DNA of 64,000 nt from Pyrrhosoma nymphula (Eukaryota; Arthropoda; Insecta; Odonata; Coenagrionidae), in the NCBI GenBank assembly GCA_963573305.1, contig OY754331.1, forward strand, positions 8,094,868 to 8,158,867, written 5' to 3'. The notes under the pieces are model-generated. The model was not told the origin of the DNA, searched no databases, and saw nothing but the letters and a program-made list of their open reading frames with translations. A program made the translations under genes and the position numbers. Positions 11,341 to 23,800 of this stretch are shown piece after piece (position 1 is the first letter of the stretch; each line of letters begins with the position of its first letter).

Positions 11341-12465
11341 GTCGCAAATAAACGTTTTCTTGAACATTTGAGACGAATCAAAATATTGAATTTCCCCGAT
11401 ACATAATTTATTTACTTTGGCCATTGTTTGATTGTTGCGCTACAACTTAATGTACACAAATAAGGTGTTCTTCAGCATTCCACAAACATTGTTTCTCTAT
11501 TTACCTTTAATAGAAGCCATCACTCTCATCTTATTTATTCTAAATATTTAATTTAACTAAAAGACCAGTTCCCCTCCACTCAATCCCATTCTTACATTTC
11601 TCTCTTTCCTCCTTCATATTTGACACTTCAAATTTTGCTCCTGGAGAGCGAATATATTTCTGCTGATTCTGACTTCTCAGTACATTATGACACCCATTAA
11701 TATGCCAAGTTTGATTTGGGTACTTTCTCTTTTCATACTTATATATTTTCCTTGTATTCTGGTACATTTCCAACACACTTGTTAATTTAGCTTGATAGCG
11801 TTAGTCTAGATCGTATTATTTTTCCTTCTTAATATTACCTAATTCAATAACTTGAAGCTAGAATCTTGAAATATACCTGTATGCAAGAATACTGATTAAT
11901 GTTTTCGCCGGATTTCCAAGTAAATTTAGATACTCTACCAACGATTTATATATTCTTTCAATATGTTTATGCTTATTAATTTTTACCATAGTAGTTTTAG
12001 AATAGATAAGTTTAGAGTAGAATCGTTATGGAGAATCAGAATAAAATAAGAGTTAGAATAGATCTCACTCAGTTTTCGGCCAAAATATAGACAGTGATCA
12101 AGTGCAAAGTTGGGAGTTTAGGAAATATACAGCGACATAATATGAATAGAAATGGTCCAAAAGTAGAGTAATCGAATTTGGTGATGTTGTGGATTGCTTG
12201 AAGAGAAACAGGAGTCTCGTATCCAAGGAAATGGAGTAGAGATGCTGTGGATTGCTTGAAGAGAAGACGGGTGAAGAGGAAAAGTGGCTGGGTGTTCGGG
12301 TGTGAGATGAGACGGGAGAGGAGTGGCAGGACGGATAAGTGGGGCGCCAGATGGCAGAGGTGCGATTGTTAAGTGGGATGCTATGGGGAGGGGGCCCTTG
12401 TGATGCGACTCTGTAGTCTCACAAGTAAAAGACCGATATGGCACCAGCAAGTCAATTATTTAAAT
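11341..12465. other. No gene seen, one short direct repeat
   Basis: Mostly AT-rich. At 12189-12209 and 12246-12266 the string TGTGGATTGCTTGAAGAGAA recurs about 57 bp apart, a small local duplication. Confidence 0.5.
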
Positions 12466-13843
12466 GTAATAGGTGCCATAAGAGGCATAGCTATGACGGG
12501 GGTCTTATGTCGCCTATAACGTTCGAGCAATTTTTGATGCCCCCGTCATAAGGCTTATGACGCTACGGAGCGAAAAGAATAAAAAGTAGCTTTTAGTAGG
12601 TCAGTAGCCGTATGTAAACGAGAAGAGCCAATGGTATTCATTGACGCGTCCCTATGCCCCATTACAAAAAACTAACTTGCGGAAAACACGGAAACTTATC
12701 AACAAACATAGAACGCAGTAAATATGTCTATTTTAAGCACGAATACAAATATAAGCTTTGTGTTCGCTAGTTCATTACATAAATTAAGTTTACAAAAAAA
12801 GAATAAAAATAAAGGAATATACTATACTATCAGCAGTTGCTATGAAGTGCCCATACTTTGGCCAATATTACATAATTTATCCAACATTCCAACATATCCA
12901 ACATCCAACACATGATTGAAGGATTCCGGAGGGAAGTCTCTTAATAGAGATACTAATGTCAATATTTGAGGTGAAATAATGATAATTTTTTAAAGGGAAG
13001 TGAGGCAAAGACTTCGATGTGTATTTTTTCATGAAGATGTACCTTAAATGAAAGTTTTTTATGTAAAGTAATGTGGTCTAGTTCGTGGTAGTAGTGATAG
13101 CCCGTGTTCATTCACATCGTAATTGTTTAAAACCTTTCAATAATCGTCGGGAAATGTTCGCGAACATCGTCAATATGAAATCTGTGAAACAACAATGAAA
13201 TATAATGAATTCCATACTTTTAAGTAAAGTGAGAAATCCATCATACAATTAGGAAGCCAAATATTCTTGTAACATATTATGTGTGCACTTCATCGTTTGA
13301 GTCAGAAGTTAGTGTTGAATAACTACTCATTCACATTATAACATCGCGATTACCCCGAGCAAGTTCCACCTTTATTCCAATTGTTTATCAGATACGTGCA
13401 GTGATAGAATTTGACAGACGGTACGCGGATATGGACACTAATATGGTATAATTAAAATTTTAATACATGCTTGTGCACATGCCTTCAATAATGTTAAACA
13501 TGGGATATTTAATTACCTATGCAAAATGCAACGTGTGTTCAAAAATTAGTATCATATACTCACTACAGTTTTAGACTCTTTCACTTTTGTCAGAGTAAAC
13601 GTTATGGTATTTCATTATTTGTGAATGAAAAATTGACCGCAATTATTTTAATACCCCTCATGGTCAACGAAAACACTTCTATTTCACGACCTTATGACGG
13701 CTATGATGGGGTTTTTCAAGCTTCATACCTTATGGTGACGGTGACGTAGTTACGACGCCTATGACATTTACATAATCGCTCCTTTCCGCCGGCCGTAACA
13801 ATTATGACGCCCTGTCATAAGAATAATAGTTATGATGCCTGTG
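12466..13843. mobile_element. Possible non-autonomous TIR DNA element
   Basis: The left end reads AGGTGCCATAAG...TATGACGGGGGTC and the right end, reverse-complemented, reads AGGCATCATAAC...TATGACAGGGCGTC. The two can be aligned over about 40 bp with gaps. Both ends also hold repeated CTTATGACG/CGTCATAAG words (12545-12562; 13690-13705; 13802-13822). The interior of about 1.3 kb has no transposase frame. No clean target duplication was found, so the call is tentative. Confidence 0.3.
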
Positions 13844-14560
13844 AAATTTGCATCTTTGGCCTGCAGGAAAGATATATGAAAAAAGAAAGACACATTAAAG
13901 AAACGTGGAAAGACGCTTATGATAAATAAAAGTAATGAGCGACGAATTCGTATTATGTATCGTAGAAATTTGTGGTATGACGATAAAAAAGTACAAACTA
14001 CACTATACAGAAACGGAACATCGATGAAAAGGCAATCCTTTCTCAATTTTTTATTATAATACTATGGTAACGTCCTGAGTTTCAGGTTAACATTTTTCAT
14101 TATATTTATAAAAATATGAATCGTCCAATAGGACTTATCGCATGAAAGAGAAATATGCCTTTACAGACTTTAGAATTGGATAATAATGAAAAATAAACTA
14201 CGTTTAATACAGGGTCTTCTAGAGTCAAGAGTGATCTTCCAACATTTTACTATCCATATAAAACATTTAAGCTAATTTACCCAATTATACGATGGATATA
14301 TGCAAGCTTTGCTCATTAAACTAAAAAATGTAAATAAGAAGTTAGTCCTGGCAGATATGGAAAACATTCCAGAAGTTCATAATTAAAGACATAATGATGA
14401 CGAGTGAAATGGCTACGTAGGTTTTGCAAAATTGGAGATGTTTAAGAGAAACCACCGAATAGGTTGATGGGCTGCTGAGCCTAGGAAACCGTTCAAGTGG
14501 GAGCGACAAAGCTTGACTGAGGGTCTCAGCAAAGTGTCGAAACTTGTAAACGATACACGG
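13844..14560. other. No gene seen
   Basis: AT-rich DNA leading into a G-rich island. No supported feature. Confidence 0.5.
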
Positions 14561-15240
14561 GGGATTTGGGTTATCGGTGCGGGGGGGGGGGGGTGGGGAG
14601 GAGCGCAGTTGGGAGAGCGAGCGAAGACCGAAATGGAAAGTGTGCGAAGAGAGGCGTCAAGTTGTCCGTGAGTTCGCAGCGGTGAAAGGAGTCTTCCCCG
14701 AGCGGCAAAGGTGTGCAGTGGGGGGCAAAGGTTGGGGGCGTGGGCCGGAGGAGGGGGAAGGGGAGAAAGATGCACCGAGATTACGGGGGCGCGAATGGGG
14801 CAGACATTGTCGGGTGTGGAAGGTGCGGCGGGGACGGATGAGGGCGACGAGGGGCCGGCGGGCGAAGGAGGAGCGACTGAGAGGAGATGCATCCTTTTCT
14901 TATTTTGAGCACCTAAGAGCGGATGGGACGTTAAAGCGGGTGGTTGAAGGGAAAGGGGCGGGAGGGGGGTAGGGGAGGGGGTGTGGCTAAGATGGATGCG
15001 GGGGCCGTAGATGCGGAGATTGCCCGGGGCAAGCGGAGGCCCGTGGAAGAGCGGGGCGAGAGAGAGAGAGCAGGGTGAATATCAGGGGTGTGGGAAGGGG
15101 CGGTCGAGGTGTGCGGTTGACCGCTCGGCGGGGGCGGACTCGGGTGGCCAGGGGGTGGAGTGGAGAGATGGGGGTGGTTGTAGCGATGAGAGTGGGTAGC
15201 AAGGATAGTGGGAAAGGGACGAGAGAGGCTTCAATAGAAC
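14561..15240. other. G-rich strand-biased CpG island
   Basis: About 680 bp in which the plus strand is strongly purine/G-biased with many CpGs, a run of G at 14580-14591 and a GGGGCGGG box near 14954. Open frames exist on both strands (for example 14413-14892 minus) but are low-complexity Pro/Arg/Gly. No TATA or start context convinces me. A promoter island is possible. Confidence 0.35.
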
Positions 15241-16360
15241 CGCACTGCGGATGTAACGCAAGATATGGACGAATAACCAGGGAAGAGAATAAACCGTCAT
15301 TTAATTTTGTGGGCGCCAGAATGTTAAATATAGAAAAAATCCTCTTTTTTAACATCACGCATTCCATTAATTTTCTAATAGTCCAACAGCCCGTGGAAAA
15401 AAATAATTTAATCTGATTTCTGCTCTACCGTCCGCAGGATTTCCCTAAATTAGCTCTAGCTGCTCTATTTTTCCAAATATTCATCGCAACTTAGATATCC
15501 TGAAAAATATAAAGTTAGAGTAAAACGATAACAAATTGAAGATCTAGCTCTCACAAAAAAGGCTCTAGCATGAGTAAAATATGGATTATTCAATAGAACC
15601 TCGTAGTTTTATTAATTTCTATCCTGAATGAACTTTATACTTCTGCTTCTTCTCGGAATTTTCTTTTGTATAATTAATGTGGGTTTTTAATTGAAAGGTA
15701 GACATTACAAAAAAAGGGTAACATATATTTTCTAATGAATCTTATGTCGGCAGTGGAAATACTCAACTTTTTATCATGCTTGTATCTTTCGTAAGGACTA
15801 AGTTTTCTTTAATATATGGTTTAAGGAGCTAATACGTAGTTTGTTTTGACAGCACAGTGATATAAACAAGGATGAGTTTCTCAAATATCGCAGAATTCAA
15901 GGAAAATATTTCAAATGAGATTAAGAAATTCTGAAAAATACTAGGATCTGGAGTTTACTTCTCACACTGATATCCAACTATTAGTACCTACCATATTATC
16001 AGCAGGCGTGGCTATCCGTGACGATGAAACTATTTTCAATTAAGAGGAATAGTTTCAAATAGGGTTGAGTTGAGTTGCAGGGCACATTCTTTCTCTCTAC
16101 CCTGTGTCAACATGTTCAAAACTACGGCTGAATGATCACCTTACCCATAGATTGTCATAGTCTTCGCAGTAGTTTAATTAACGGGCAGTCATTCTTAAAC
16201 ATTTTCATGGTATCACTGTTTTAAATAAAGATTATAAACCTGCATAAATAATGCAGGTGAATCCCAGTTCCATTGAGGGTCATCCTTAGTGAAAAAATAC
16301 CTTTGTTTTTGGTAGAAGCAAATAAATTATTTCCTCCCTCGCGCATGATATTCAAATAAC
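15241..16360. other. AT-rich, no gene seen
   Basis: No supported feature between the G-rich island and the candidate exon. Confidence 0.5.
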
Positions 16361-16411
16361 CGTTAATGTTTTCCACGCAGCCCATGAAAGCACGATAAAA
16401 GCTCCCTCCAC
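16361..16411 (-). CDS. Candidate internal exon, laminin-G-like end
   Basis: On the minus strand a pyrimidine-leaning acceptor (CATTCTGGCAG) is followed by 51 nt and a GT donor (weak, G|gttatt). The exon would be phase 1 at both ends. It encodes GGSFYRAFMGCVENIN, which resembles the closing strand of laminin-G domains (pattern F-x-G-C-[IVL]-x-N-[IVL]) as found in neurexin/Caspr-type adhesion proteins. The length and the single motif are too short for certainty, and no neighbouring LamG exon was found in this window. It may be chance. Confidence 0.27.
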
Positions 16412-19400
16412 CTGCCAGAATGAGATGAACGGGCGACCTGATGATCTTCAGAAAGTGGGGCGATAGCTCCGATCCGGAGGACTGGCGCCCTAAAGAAGAT
16501 GGGCGGAGGTACGGGTTGATTTCGCGCGGCATACGTTTTGAGCCGATGGTGCGGCGAAACACACTTCTCCGGCCCCTTTTACGCCATTCGCTCGCTTTGG
16601 TGTAAAAAACCATTTCATCTTTTATTCATTGGCGTTCCGTCGAGAGCATTCCCGTTTGAAGGGTTATAGGGTACCCTGACGTGTTTGATATACTGTGCTA
16701 GTTGCAGCAGATTCCCACAAAACGATTGAGTACCTCATATTCCGTAACTCATGATAAAATATCTCCATTATTCGCTGCAAACATTCTAATCTCCCATGAT
16801 TTTGTTTGTAACCAATCTTACTCCACAGATTCTATAAATAATTTATAAACCAACATAAAAGAATGTTGGCTACATAACATTCTTTTAGTTAAGACCACTT
16901 CCGGCAAACCTGAGCTGTTCTTATTTTGTTGAGAATAACTTTTTAAAATAAGTTTGGACATAAGCTTAAAATATTTCCCACACAAATATTCAAGATAATT
17001 CCGTCCCTAAAGGTAGATCATCAACATCACTGAAAAAGTATCTGCCTTCCTTAAACGGAGTGGATTCAATTAAAGGAAAATGACAGTGTAGCAGAAGGTG
17101 GCTGCAGTAGTGGATGAAATATTACTGCAGTTTTCATTAAATTATAACTCGGTTACTTTATTTTCTTAGCATGGCTCTTAGCTATTTGGGCAAATAAATC
17201 TTCATTTATAATTCTCAAATGTCATAAGGAAGACAAATGACTCGTTTTAGAATCCGAAACACTGGCTCTGTCCTTAAACCTGGTAAACCTATCCACTGAA
17301 ATACGTGATCATGTTTGAGGTCTTCTAGCGCAATAGTTGGAGGTATTTAAACGGCAGGGATAAGCCTGTCAGAAAAAGGTACTTCAAGTGTTAGGATATT
17401 TTTTTTAAGAATTTAATTTTTCTCTTTTAACTTGTACAGCTAAATGACATTTAGAAACTGGAACACTCTTATACGAATTCCATAATTTGATGATGAAAGC
17501 TCTCATTTTGAAATCTCTCAAGGATGAAGCTCTCATTTTTTTAATTTCTTCTCTGAATGAAATATAAGTATTTTGATATCATACCACGAAATGAATATTT
17601 GAATACATCAATTTTCTTTCATTATTTTCCCTAATACTGAAAAGCATCTTTTTATAGGCCAAAATACCACTGTTGTGAAAAGTTTAAACTAAATTCACGG
17701 AGAGGTTTCTCTAGTGTAAAAGAACTATGCTTTCCTGCCATATGGCGTTCTTAAGAAGATACAAGAAAAAAAAAATATTTTTAGCAGGCAATACACATTT
17801 TCATTTTTTGCTTTCAATTTATTAGATTTTATAACAAATTAAGAATTAACAACGTTCGGAGAACAACAAGCATTAAAGTTTTGGGTAAATTACTGAAATT
17901 AAAAATGGAACCATAGTGCGGAGCACACTTATGATACTATTGTAATTTGAAATAAATATTTAAAATCATTTATACGGAAAAAAACTAAGTTGAAGTTTGA
18001 GAAATACTTTTCAATCCCATGCACGAATGAAATATACAAATATGTATTTATATTAAAAATTATAGGATTGCTAATTTACCGAAGAGTTAGTGCAAAATCA
18101 TGTGACGGCCTCAATGAATCACAGAAATGTAAAGTTTGCATGCATGATAAAGTAAAATACTTTGTACTTTTCTACAGTATTACATTTGGCCGTACATCCG
18201 TGAAACGCGTCGTACAAATGCAATTTTGTAAATAAGTACAAATTATTTTAATTTATTGAATGCAAACATTAAAACCTTTTTTTAACTTGAGGGCTACCAC
18301 TGTCAAGAATATTTAAAATGTAAAAGACAGCCTAATGAAATTTGGGGCCATTTCACATCCATAAAAATATGAAAATATCATTAGCTAAAGCACTGATTCA
18401 TCAGGCAATAAAAAATATGAAAACAATAAATATTGTCTTTTCGACTCAGACGATCTCACTTCTGCCAAGTAAAAAAGTATGACAATTTTATATCATAAAA
18501 ATATATAAAATAAATTGCTAGCGTAAACACGATTTTAACTTATTAGGTTTTTCATTTATTTTAAATAAATTTAAATTTTAAAATTTTAATTAAATTTTCA
18601 TGATGAGTTTCACCGCGGCGAAAGAAAGCCACGTAGAGCATGAGCATCGATAGTTTTATCATAATAAATGTCGTACTTTAGGGCCGTTACTGCGCGGAAA
18701 TAACGTTATTATTATTGTCTGCTGATAAGAAAAATAATGCGGGGGAATTTTTCTTTTACTTTGCTTTCCTTTCCCAGCTTTCTTTCTCAAATCTTGTTAA
18801 TACCATGTATCAGTATTATTTATTTATCGGTTTAGAGACGGCATATCTTTTTAGCTTACAAGGTACGGAAAAACTAAGTAGTGCAGTATACACTCATTCA
18901 TGTAGTATGTTATCCTATACTATACTTGGGACTGAAGAGGATGGTAGAAGTGAAAAAAATAGATTGACTCTTCCCAAAAGAACCGGAGCATGAACACCAA
19001 TGCGTTCCATTTCACCATTTCTCTCTATTCCCCTTTTTCATCATCACAGGCACTCGAGTCCCTTTGATGACATAATGCGTCCCTCGCTAGTTTGAAACTC
19101 TAGGGAAGCTTGCAGCGATGTCACGTACACGTTGAAGCAACGTACGACCAACTTGGCCCCCTCGTGGAGTTTTGGACAAAGTCCACGAGGATGGACACCG
19201 TTGGAATTGGACGACGCTTGCCGTGGGAGACAGACATATGGAGATATCACCAGGGGGTCAACTTTCCTTTTGGCTTCCCCTCGTTTCAATTTGAATGTCG
19301 TTGTCAGGAGAAGAAGAGAGCATGTACAACGGTGCCTGAGAGTGAGAGTGTGTTTAAATTGCTTGGATAGCTTGGGCGACTGTTTGGGCGATTCTTCTTC

Positions 19401-20811
19401 AAAGTTTTCAATCATTCCCGTCCCTTCCTTCATTGCTAGCCTTCTCTCGGTCCACTCGCCTCGATATATTCTACTCTTTTACTCAATTTTTGTTTCAAAA
19501 TTTCGTTTTATTTCAATTACCCCGGAAAATTAAGGAATGTTGCCTTTCGATTTTTGGGTAACGTTTTCCGCAATCATTTCTGGCTTTCTTCTCATTACAG
19601 CATAAAATAGAGACACATGAAGTAATTAAACTTGTTAATGCTTTTGCTCTCGCCAGCCTATTATTATGGAATATTCCAACATGAAGAAGGGAGAATAATT
19701 TGATAGCGTATATTATTCCTTAGAACTAGGTACAACCCCATGCAATATATTCTACGTACTTTCGTGCCATTGCATTATATTTGAGTGCAACATTTATATA
19801 CCACGTGCTACTTTTAATATTTTTTCATTCAATTAAAGCTTCTGCTTTCTCATTGGTTGAATGGCCAATCGCGTCGTATTTCATTGATATTACTCTTTCG
19901 TGGGCATTTCTTTAAATCAATTTGCAAATGTATTAGTATTAGTATTTAAGTTTAATATCGTTTTAATGCTAAATTGAGTGTTATTATATTTAATTTATTC
20001 TCCCTATTCATACACGTTTGCACCAGGCAAACGGTGGGGACATGAAGCCACGAAAATTCCCTCATGAAGCAATCCAAGCAAGTACCTATACTACAGAAAT
20101 AACTTGGCCTTTCAACGAATAAATCTTCTCAAGGAAAAATTACTTTGAAGACTTTTCATGAAGTAATCTTTTTTTTTAAGTCAAAAGTAGATTGGTTCAA
20201 ACGTGTAAACAGGAACCAGTGATTTTCCCTTCTCCTCATACTAAATATTTTTCCATCCGAGTACAGCCAAAAACCACTCCATGTGTACCAACTCACGATG
20301 TTGTAATTATCCGTTGTCTAGTCTTCCCAATCCATCGATATCTGAAAGCATCTCATTGTTTACATTTTCCATGTCTACTTTCCACTTTCCTTTTCGTTGC
20401 CTTGAAAGAGGAAACACTATACCATTAAAAATAATGTAATATGCATGGATGTCAAACTGAAATTGAACGAAGATGTTAATCACCAAAGTAGTGTAGTCAC
20501 GTTTAGTTTTGTAGGATTTAGTTTGAAATTTTAAAATGAGCAGATAAAATCGTAGTACAAAGTGGTATGAATTATTGCCGTGCGATGCAAAGCCAACCAT
20601 TCCTGGGAAATGAGGGCGAGTTGGTGGGGTCGACGGCTTCGTTGATGGATGGAAATGCTAGCGAAGACCCTCACACTATTTCTCTGCCACCGAACATTGA
20701 GGCCCCCAATTAATAATCCGGGGAGGCGATAGCTTACGGCAATGTCGAAAATGTGACGGACATTAGTAAGCAACTAGATTAATGAATCTCTTATTTTCTC
20801 TTCCCTTGCAG
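16412..20811. other. AT-rich, no gene seen
   Basis: A long interval of unique DNA. The region 19044-19533 is GC-richer and open on both strands (129 and 133 codons) but no motif is recognisable. The rest has only short frames. Confidence 0.5.
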
Positions 20812-20862
20812 AGCTGATGCGGTTGTTTCTACGGCGAGATATTCCGGAGGAAAATGCTGCCT
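20812..20862 (+). CDS. Candidate 51-bp micro-exon
   Basis: A strong polypyrimidine acceptor (TCTCTTCCCTTGCAG) precedes a 51-nt segment that ends at a near-consensus donor (GTGAGT). Two of three frames are open, one reading ADAVVSTARYSGGKCC. The length is a multiple of three, so inclusion would keep frame. I do not recognise the peptide. The support is only the pair of splice signals at a plausible micro-exon distance. Confidence 0.3.
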
Positions 20863-23800
20863 GTGAGTCATCCTAAGGCGTGAGTAGAAGCACATTTTAA
20901 ATATTTTGACCTAAATGTAATCTCGATGATAAATAATTAATGCATACATGGTTAAAAATATATCATTTCATTGTTAAATTCCTTCAAGTATCTAACATCT
21001 TAAATTTGAAAAACTCATGAGCATAGTACTTTATGATGTGGAATCGTTCGTGAATTTTTCGAGAGTTAAGTACGAGGGAAACCTTTTTCATATGAAGAGA
21101 GGACAATTAACTCAGAGCATTTAATATTGTATTAATTAAGCAAAAGATCAAACTAAACGAAAGGAGTAAAAGACCATGTCACTTAAATTTGTTGGATATC
21201 TTCAAGAAGTCGGATGTCTTCAAGATGGCGTGCACTCAAGACGACAAAGGAATGGAATAAGTGAATTTATAATCATCACTGGCATTTTGAAGACAGAGAA
21301 AAACTGAAATCAACACTTTAATGATTATGTTTGGAATTATCTTGAGTTAGTGTGAATGGTATGTAATTTTTAAAGAGAGCAATATTATTATTGATTCACC
21401 GGCTCACTATTGACTCCTAAAAATTAGGACATTTAACTACCCATGACATCTTATTTATATATTTCCGTCTTATATTCGGAGGCACTACTTAAAACCTTTA
21501 CCGTCTTTCTCCAACAATAACCAAAATTGAAAGAATGTGAAACTGAATATCATAACTAGTAATGGAGGAGGATTAATGTTCGGTTACAGTGGGCTTTTAG
21601 TGAGATCTACTTATCGTGATATTTAGCGTTATCAAACAAGAGTTAGCAGTCCATTCACCACTGAGCATTTAAGTTTCTCTTTTACCAAATTACTCGCACA
21701 ATTTTCTTCAAGTCTAGCCTCTTTTAAACTGGTTTACATCTCTAAGATGTCAACATTATATGGCGTTAAAAACATATTTCAGTTATTGTCTCAGCTATTG
21801 ACTTTTGCTTTGCTCTTCTGTGAAAAAATTCGAGTTCTTAAAATTAGCTTCTCATCTCAGAATTATGTGCAATTCCAACTTGTACACTGTGAGCCAATAA
21901 TATTCCTTTGCATGGCTAACTTCCCACATACCGTTTGAAACGAAAGCACCCGGGGCGTCAGCCACAATACGCAATAGATACTAATCATCCACCGTAAGTT
22001 TTTATGACAACTACGATATTTGAGGAACAGGAAAATCACAGGGTGAAAGCCACCTTCAGTCATTTGTGAGCACTCCATAATGACTAAATCAGTATAGGTC
22101 ATGGAATGCATTAATCATTATGATCACATTTTACCTTTGTTTTCATTAAGAAACTTCAATGAGCCTTGAGGAACAACTCAGAGAACACTTTTCTCGCTCG
22201 TAATAACGCCATGATCTTCAGCTTTTTACACTAAAGTGATGTAAAATCGACACTTCTGCAATGTACCAAAGCTAATTATTCATGTATCAAGTGTGCACTC
22301 AGAAGTATAGGAACACGGATGCTATGTTTTCTATGGTGGCAACAAACGTTACGAACTGTAATTGGATTATTTGTTAATTCCCCATTTAAAGAAAAATGAT
22401 TGTTCTTCACCCTTTAAATATTAGATATTTATGCAAAAACGATTAATCCTTCGATATAAAAACTTCAGAGAATTGATGTCACTTGTCACAAAGCGATCGC
22501 AAAGATTCAATTCTTCGCCATAATGTTGTCAGCTCATTTGCCTCCGTATCCAAATATTTTCTAACGTATCTCAATGAATTCAATACAAGTTTTAAAAATG
22601 ATGTGACTCTTTTATGATAATGAAATTAATTTTTTCCGTTATTAGGCTGTGTATGAATCATTATCCCTTTGTTTCTGATTGGTGATGGAAATGTTGCCCT
22701 TCTCATGGAGTTGGCCTCGAAAATTTCTGCCGAAACGCCGTCATCGGCGAGAAACGTCCCTCACGCGGCCATCCACTTACAGGGACTTACGCCCACACGA
22801 CATGAGAGCGTCAGTGTGGGCGGAACGTACGACGGGGACGAGGGGGGAAGGCGAGGTATTTGCCGAGAGGGTGTGTTGTTTTGGTGGGGGGGGATGAAGG
22901 AGGGGGGGAGAGAAGACTCGATAGGTAGAAGGCGGTAAAGGAAAAGAGGAAAGATGCAGAGGGCTAAATTTCCCCCTTATGGAAATAACAGGTACTACTC
23001 ATGGGCGTATATCTTTTGCATATCGCTTAGAAAAATACTGCAAAATTTATTTTTCATAAATAAAACGGCTCTTATTTGTAATTACAATGATATACCACAA
23101 CGTTAAGCAATGATATACCTAGCAAAAGTTAATTTTGGCTTTTATTTGATCCTTTACTGTGCTGAAAGCTTGTTAGAATTAGCTGAGCCAAAAAACCCAT
23201 ACCTAAAGAATTTCCTTAGAAGGACCAAAAGAATTCCGAAGAGGAAATGGAAAGAGGATTAAGAGTTAATCTTTCTTTTTTTAAGATAAAAAAGAGAAAC
23301 TCCGACTAATTTTCTTATCTTATTCCAGATAATAAGAGAGTGAATTCTGATGTTTCGACGCCATTTTAATTAAATCCAAAGCTTTGAGTTTAAAGATCTA
23401 ATCATTTTCACCTTGCGGTCACATCACCACTTTATTCCTCACTTGTCATTTGTAGTGATATTAACGTCTTGGCTGATCATCAAGATAGTACAGAAAATTT
23501 GGCTAAAATGTAGAATACGCGTAAAATGACCGTATAGTTTCACTATTTTGATCGATGATAAAAATAATTTGAGCTTATTTATCAGGAAAAATATGGAATG
23601 TTTGTTTCTTTATCAACGTTTGGAGACAAAGCACTGCAAAGACTAATTCACGAGCAAAAAACAAAGTTCTTTACAGCCATTGTCAAGTATTACCTCTTGT
23701 CAAATATAGGTGTACGTTTTGATGTGGACTGGAGAGTAAAATGTTCTCATTGCACGATTCGCATCAAGAGGTGCACGCTTTCACACAGCACTGATATTGA

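Noticed and set aside
14413..14892. 159-codon minus-strand frame, Pro/Ser-rich
   Set aside because: It is the complement of a G-rich low-complexity island, with no domain, start context or splice signal.
22726..22760. Hammerhead-like string: stem CGCCG/CGGCG followed by AGAAACGTC
   Set aside because: The stem and GAAAC-GTC are present, but the upstream box is CTGCCGAA rather than CUGANGA, so the core is incomplete.
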